A stretch of 64,000 nt of DNA from Ulota crispa (lineage: Eukaryota > Streptophyta > Bryopsida > Orthotrichales > Orthotrichaceae): the NCBI GenBank assembly GCA_963920765.1, contig OY987245.1, positions 4,604,727 to 4,668,726 on the forward strand. Direction: 5' to 3'. The position numbers and the translations under genes were made by a program. Shown piece by piece: positions 57,301 to 64,000 of the stretch. Position 1 is the stretch's first letter, and each line of letters opens with the position of its first letter. The notes beneath the pieces are model-generated. The model worked only from the letters and a program-made list of their open reading frames with translations. It was not told where the DNA came from and searched no databases.

Positions 57301-60300
57301 GAGACTGCTTCTGACTCAAGATTCCGTTGACACCTCTCTCACTAGCTGGTCTCTATTTCCATGAGAGACAACGAGATTCCTTCTAGAGCCGGTTAAAAGG
57401 TGTTCAAAGTTTGCTGACAGTTGTTTTACGTAACGCAGGTGCTCACGGCAAATCAAGTGGTGGATATCCTGCTATAATACTTGGACTTGGGAGACTGGAG
57501 CAAAGCCTTGCTCAAAGCAATACCACCGCGGAAACGGGGTCCTACAGAGCCTTTGGAGGGCCCAGTAAAGCATACGCGGTACGACTCTGACCAGATTTCA
57601 TCACAGAAAGGAGAGTCTATCATGGACGCCATGTCTGAAGCTGGAGATGACCCTATGCCCGTGGAACTTTCAAAAGATTTAAGCACTGTTGAGTCTTAGT
57701 CGGCCAGTTTTTCACAATCTTCTGTCAAGACTTAAGTTTAGCTTCTACCATTAGAGCTGAGGTTTCCTTACGACAGGTGTTTTCTTGACCTTACCCTTTT
57801 CTTTTCCTGAAGTTTTTAGAGTTATTTTTTACTTTTGTGGTGACGTAGAATTGGTTTGCATCTATGAGTTCAACAGAGATAACTAAGGTAGACAGACCCT
57901 TACCCGAGCGTTTAAGGGTTTGGGGTACCGCAAGGTCTCGGAAAATTCAGGAAAAATTCGTAGGATTAGCCTTTCAGCAATTCGTAGGATTAGCCTTTCA
58001 GCAAGCTATCGTGGAATGTTATTTTTGTGGAAAAATGCATTGTATTATATTAACCCTTGAACGACCGAGCTAATATAATACATGCTATGTATACTGCTTT
58101 ATAACTGGCATTTGCTACCAACAAAATGTTTTAATTTGGGATCTTGACTACTTCACTAGAACAACATTGATCTATATTCTAACTTCTTTGTTGATCTCAA
58201 ATGTAATAAAGGTGTGGATGCACTCCAAATATAGAAAAAACACCTCGTATTGTACTGGTTGCAAAGGGTTGCTCAATCGTTCAAGGGTTAACCCCTCATT
58301 ACCTAAGGTCCAAAGAGCCCCAAATGCATCCTTGCTTCTCAAGTGCTGTAAGTCTAAAAGTAAATAAAGTATGAAAATCTCAACCGTACAATCTTGTAGT
58401 GTGCATGTTGTAGATGATGTGGATCAAATTTGGGGTCATTTGACCACATAGATTGGAAGATTATAATGTTTTAGTGTTGAAAAAAGATGCTGAAATTTTC
58501 CTAAAAGCATGTTTGGGGGTGAAATTTGATATCTAAACCTACTCAAATGAAAAATATTGAAAATGTATAGTGATTCAAAACCAGTAATCAAACACATTGG
58601 TGAAAGAAAATATCATTTAGTAGACCCATTGTGTTTGCAAAATTGTTTTGAAATGTCCAAAAACAATGAAAAAAGTAGCAAAAAATCACATCCATGGCTA
58701 TACCTCCCTCTACTAAAATGCTTCTCATTCACTCATAACTTCTTGGATTGATATGAAATCTTAACAACAATAACTAGACTAGTATATGCAAATTTCCCAA
58801 CAAAAAATATTGAAAATAAAACTTTATATGAAGATGTTATAAGCCATCAAAGTACATTGTAATGCAAAATATGTGTGGATTTTGAACCTTGAATTGCTCC
58901 CAAGCATTCAAAGGAACTTGGATTGACATGAAAATTCTACGACGTTTACTAGACTTTAAGGGAAAAAATGCCCAACAAACTATTGGTAAAATGTATTTGA
59001 TGAAAAAGATACAAGCCTCCAAAGTTGCAGCCATCACAATGCAGTGTAGTGAACTCCAATTGACCCTGTGAACTTTGACTGGCTTCCACAAACTCAATAT
59101 GTTTGAGATTGATCTGAAATTTTTGCCATAGAAACTAGACTAGAATGTGCAATTGCTCCAACAAGTTTTATTGGATTTGGACAATATATGCAAAAGTTAC
59201 AGCAATTCAAATTGGACTGCTAGACTATGAGAGGACACTTTTAGTCCCCTTAGGTGATGAGGGGTTAAAGGGCAAAATTATAGCTTGTAGGACCCTAAAA
59301 GCGATTGTAGACTAACCTTGAAATTGCTTGGATGTGCTCCTATAATGGCACTTGACGGTCCCAATCCCAACCTTCCCAAACCAACTTAGCAACCGGCATG
59401 TAGTGGCAAGATTTGCTTGTGCAAGTCATGTTCATTGCTCCACTTTGGGTGGATAAAGGGGATAGGGATCCTAGAGACCCATGGCATGGGCCCCTTCATC
59501 CCCATCCTCCTAGTTGTCTTCCAATTGTTGCCATGAAGCAAGAACTAACAAGTTGGAGGGTGATTCCTTGCTTCTTAGAGCATCTCTCGCAACTCGATAA
59601 ATCAGCCCTTTGCATTCAATCCGTAACGGCTTCCGCAATTCAAGTCTCCAATAGCATTGTGCTTGTCCATGTACAAGAGCAGGGCCTTTCAGGCTTGGCC
59701 ACTTTCACGTCAAATGCGAGCTTTCTCCAGGCCCCCTTCACGGTCATTGCCAAGCACTGTTCATGCTGCAATTCCAGATGTACCCTTGCGATTTGTTGTA
59801 ACACGGGTGCAGGTCCTCAAACCTTCCGGATTGCAGGGGAACTTCATGCCTAGTTGCGCTACTTGCTGCTCTTGTCCCCTCCAAACCTAGTTTCCAGGCG
59901 CTTCTTTAACCCCCAAACGCCCAAGGGGGTAAGGGCAAAACATAAATGCATTAAAAAAAAATACTCTTGTATCTTCAATGAAGTTTGTTTCAATAGAGAA
60001 AACAAGAATCATGATGTTTGACAATTACCCGTATAGTCAAATATTCAAAAAAAGTTTTGTACTCTTATTTAGTGAAGTTAGAAGCATTTACCATTTAATA
60101 TTCATCAAAATTACAAATCTTATTTGCAGAGTTTAAGATTTGGTATGATTGGTTAAAAATAGACATTCTATTTGAAAGTACAAAAATTCAATATTTTTGA
60201 CGGAGAGAACATCATTCGTTTCCCAAAATAGTAAATTTTGTAACACTAGCAAATATTGAAGTGTTTGTTTTTGAAAAATTCTCCTTGATGGAGTTTACCT

Positions 60301-63300
60301 TGGATTGATATGATTCAAATTGGGTTGGAAAGAAGACTTGCTTTCCTATATGAGAACATTTTGAATTTTTTCAAAAAATGTTTTTTTTTAAATTTTGGGC
60401 AGCCCACAAAAAAGTGCAGCGACTAGAAAATGGTCGATTGGGCGTTTAGGGGTTAAATGTGCTGTAGGAGATGCTCTACCCGCTCCTTGCCTAGTAAGCA
60501 ATTGCATCCTTGGCTCTTGGCCAATCTTGAACCTCCTTGACCCTCCATGCTTTCCAGATGTTGCTAGATGAGCGTGTGGATCGCCCCGTTCTCTACTCTA
60601 TTCTCATACCAATCCAAAGCCTGTCAGTCTAGGTCTCACACATTCGCCCCTAGATTTTGTTACCCAAGCAACTGGTGATTCTGCTCTTTGCTAACTGCTC
60701 CACTTTCTAGTCAATTCTCCACTACAAAGGAGAGGGTTTGCCCAAACTGCCCCTTCTCTCCTAATTTTAGAAAACTCTTAATAACTTCTTTGTCAAATGT
60801 TAGAATGAAGAAAAAATCAAATGCCCACATAGGTCTTTGAATTCCCCACCTTCAATAAAAATTTCAAAAAATCACAAAAACTAGTTTGACAGTAAGTACA
60901 TGCCCAAAACCCATTTGTCCCCAAAGGGACAGTTGGGACAATGTCCAAATTTTGTAAAAGATATTTTATAGTGTTCCATTAGCATTGTAAAGTGGTAAAA
61001 GGTAGCTGGCTTTTTTTTAGGTTGTCAATTTCTTCTTTGTGTAAAAAGTAATATTCATTGAGATATTTATTTGTTTGTACAAATTTGTTGCATTTTTCAC
61101 ATTGTATCATAAGGTACAACAAAGTAGATAGTACTACACAAGTTATTTTGTATGGTACAAGACTATGAATAGTGTAAGAGTCTTTCATATTAATTTGGAT
61201 AAAAATATTGCATAAAGCATGGGTTGTTTGTTTTTCATGTAATATGCAAATTTTTCTATTAACACAAGACTAGTTCAAAATTCTCTAAAACAATGGTGCT
61301 TGGATAAGGTCAACACTTTGGGTTAGAAAAAAGTGTTGAGCTCATCCAAGCATTGATCATAAAGAAACATTCCATTTGCATTACTTTCTCTAATTCTAGT
61401 GGTTGCAACTTTGGAGGTGCTTTCCCACCCATGTTTTTGATTGGTACAGTAACCAAACACTTTTCCAACTAATGAGGCAAAATGGGCATTGATGGAAAGA
61501 GATCGTTGACCATATGCAAGCACTTGACCTTAACCAAGCTCATATCACATGCTTTGAGCAAAAGGGGAGTGGGGTTGTGATCTTATCCAATCATTGTTAC
61601 AAGGGTTGACATTAACCAAACACCACTATATAAAACATTGGGTGTATGTTAGTGACCCAATATGAAATCCAAAAAGGGGGAGGGGGGGAGAGGATGAGGA
61701 AAAGGTAGGCCTTTGAAGGGATGAAAAGTTATTTAAAAAGTCACAAAAAATGAAGAGAGATATTGTGCAAAGTGCGTGCAAAACATACTTGTTATGTATA
61801 TTTAGTGTAAAGATGTAGCATGCATCCTAACGTTGTTCTCCACGTGGGGTTATGACTACAACATCTTGGCAAAGCTTATGTAATGCAACATTTTTCACAC
61901 ATTTCTAATTGCGCTACATGCTTTAAATATTGGAGCATGTGAAATATTGAATTATCCTATTATGAAGTACTTAATTGATAAGTGCACCTTGCAAATTCAC
62001 CTGTTTCTTCAATTAGTGTGAGTCATGGTAATTAGCGTGAGGCGCAGTATCTGAAATACCTTCTCTACGAGACTCAACGCTGACTAAATCTAAAGTCACC
62101 AGTTAAAATTTCATGCATGGTATTTGACCGCACTTAACCAAGGTACTTCGAAACTCAAAGTACTCCATCTAAACAAATCCACCATGCGACAAAACTATCA
62201 AATGCATTTGGCATTCATCCACATTTGCCATGTAATTGATTGAAGAGTTGAATCTGTTGAGCTTCCATATTGGACGGGCCTTCTGGTTCTGAAACCGAAT
62301 TCTATTCTCGTGTTATAGATAAAACAGCATTACTAATACTGCGCAAAGACCTCATTGTCTTGGGAGATATGTTGAGTGATGGAACGCTTTTATATGAAAA
62401 CCAGCCATAGGTCTCTCAACTTGAAGAGTGTCATGCACAATATCGCAAGGGGTGATTCATCCAGACGACCTTGTGAATATAAACAAAAACATGTACATCC
62501 TCAACATGTCTCAATCCATGTCCCTCATATCGTTCCTCTCACAAGATGACCAAGGGAATTCTGCTCCAAAATCTGCACTACTTTTATCTACACTAAAAAC
62601 TGTAAACAATGTCACAAGTCTGCTACAACACTCGTCATACCAACTTCTGTATCACCACTTTCTGCGACTTCCGCATATGACGCATTTGCACTGTCATACA
62701 CGAACCTGCAAATCCCCACATCACACTCAAAAGACATTCTCTACAAAGCAATGCAAGATTATATAATCAAAAACTAAACAGGGAACAAAAATTCTAGTAT
62801 AGATGGCTAATACATGGCCAGGACAATTTAACAAGCAGAAGTGGAATTTCACGATTGAAGATGGCTTAGCAAGAGACGACTTGCCATTTCCCAGATGCTG
62901 CATTGCAGAAAAGGCCCGAGTTCTTGTCATAAAAGTAACCATCATCCGCGTTGTAATAGTATCTACAAACACAAACATTAATTGTGTTAATAAAAAAATT
63001 TAAAGCAGAAAACACTGCATGTTGGTACACGAAGTTATAAAATCTGTAAACAAAACGTGGTGATATTACACCCAGAAATTAGCTTGTACTGAAAAGCCTA
63101 AAGACTAACGACATGTGTTACTGGAACAGCTAAAATTCTACAGTTCAACTTGCAGACATAACCATTTCCATTGCTGTCAATTCAAAAGACAATAACAAGA
63201 TATATCTTACCCCGAATTTGCATCATATATATATCCAGGGAGCTCAGCTAATGTGTTGCTAATTTGTTCCGCTTGTGCATGCACGTTGCCAGCAGTTTCT

Positions 63301-64000
63301 CCTGGTGTAATGGATAATGGTGCATCTTCATCTCCACCGAACATGTCAAAAGAGTCATCGTCACCAAACATGTCTCCAGCGGTAGATGGTACCTGCCAAT
63401 CGAATGCGTTGGAATCGGCACTTCAGGATACCTTCGATTATGGCGGGTTAGAGTTGAAAAATAAATCGGACTTGAGAAACGAAATGCCACAACAATAACT
63501 AAGTTATATGACCAGATGAACCATACAGTGCAAACAACAAATGCATGCCTCAAATCTGGCTAAGGACACAACGTTGGATATCGGAAATTTTACAAATTTC
63601 AAGGAAATCTACAACCTACTCTAAATAGTTAAGCACGACAAATATTGTGATTCTGAAGTATCTTACGTGATATCCTCGTGTAAGTCCAATTTCAAGAATT
63701 TCACATGTGCTCACTCGCCCATCTAGTTCACGTGTACTACATCACAAAAATCTCAGAGCAATATTTATATGTTACCTGAGAAGAAGGCTGCATTATCCCG
63801 TTGCTAGAACTTGTTTCACCTCTTCTAGCTCGAGCAAGAGCCTCATAACCATCTGAACAAGCACCAACTAAACTCAGAACAAGAATACTCTTATGAGGCG
63901 TTTGACAAAGACAATTGTATGGATCCATTTCAAGAGAAGAAGGCATGCATACTTACCAGCTTCTCGTTGCAAAGTTTCTTTATCTTCGTGATATATATCT

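Overview
The window is nuclear DNA of a land plant. It has spliced genes with GT/AG introns, plant-type orthologues (a CHR4/PKR1-type CHD3 remodeller, RPT4, an LCBK2-type lipid kinase, ALG7/GPT) and AT-rich intergenic DNA packed with small inverted-repeat transposons. The mixture (compact genes, many DNA-transposon MITEs, no recognisable LTR retroelement polyprotein) would suit a non-seed plant such as a bryophyte or lycophyte, but that is inference.

Layout: 1-12,123 (minus) is a very large CHR4/PKR1-like gene whose 3' end runs off the left edge. It has PWWP, PHD, two chromodomains and an SNF2 core in which several catalytic motifs have changed. 12.1-16 kb is its GC-richer upstream region. 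16-27.7 kb is a gene-free, AT-rich transposon bed. 27.9-31.6 kb (plus) is a complete ten-exon RPT4 gene with two copies of one foldback MITE in its introns. 34.6-41.2 kb (minus) is a PYROXD2-like FAD oxidoreductase of about 17 exons. 43.1-47.7 kb (minus) is a complete 12-exon sphingoid-base/lipid kinase. 48.8-50.4 kb is a decayed Tc1/mariner transposon abutting an 830-bp duplicate of the terminal exon and 3' flank of the gene at the right edge. 52.0-53.1 kb (minus) is an intact, intronless ALG7/GPT gene. 55.2-57.7 kb (plus) is a TRM10 tRNA methyltransferase pseudogene. 58-62 kb is again transposon-rich. 62.9-64 kb (minus) is the 3' end of a CD2BP2/LIN1-like spliceosomal gene.

The genes are unrelated housekeeping functions (chromatin, proteasome, redox, lipid signalling, N-glycosylation, tRNA modification, splicing) and form no operon-like system. 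The strongest unexpected signal is a set of short transposons that all lie between TTAA tetranucleotides, begin with CCC and end with GGG. They look like piggyBac-type (or Sola3-type) non-autonomous elements. One stack of three nested insertions has its pre-insertion TTAA site preserved in the opposite arm of the palindrome that carries it. Second is the CHR4-like protein, whose reading frame is intact but whose ATPase motifs I, II, III, V and VI are all altered. Third is the TRM10 pseudogene.
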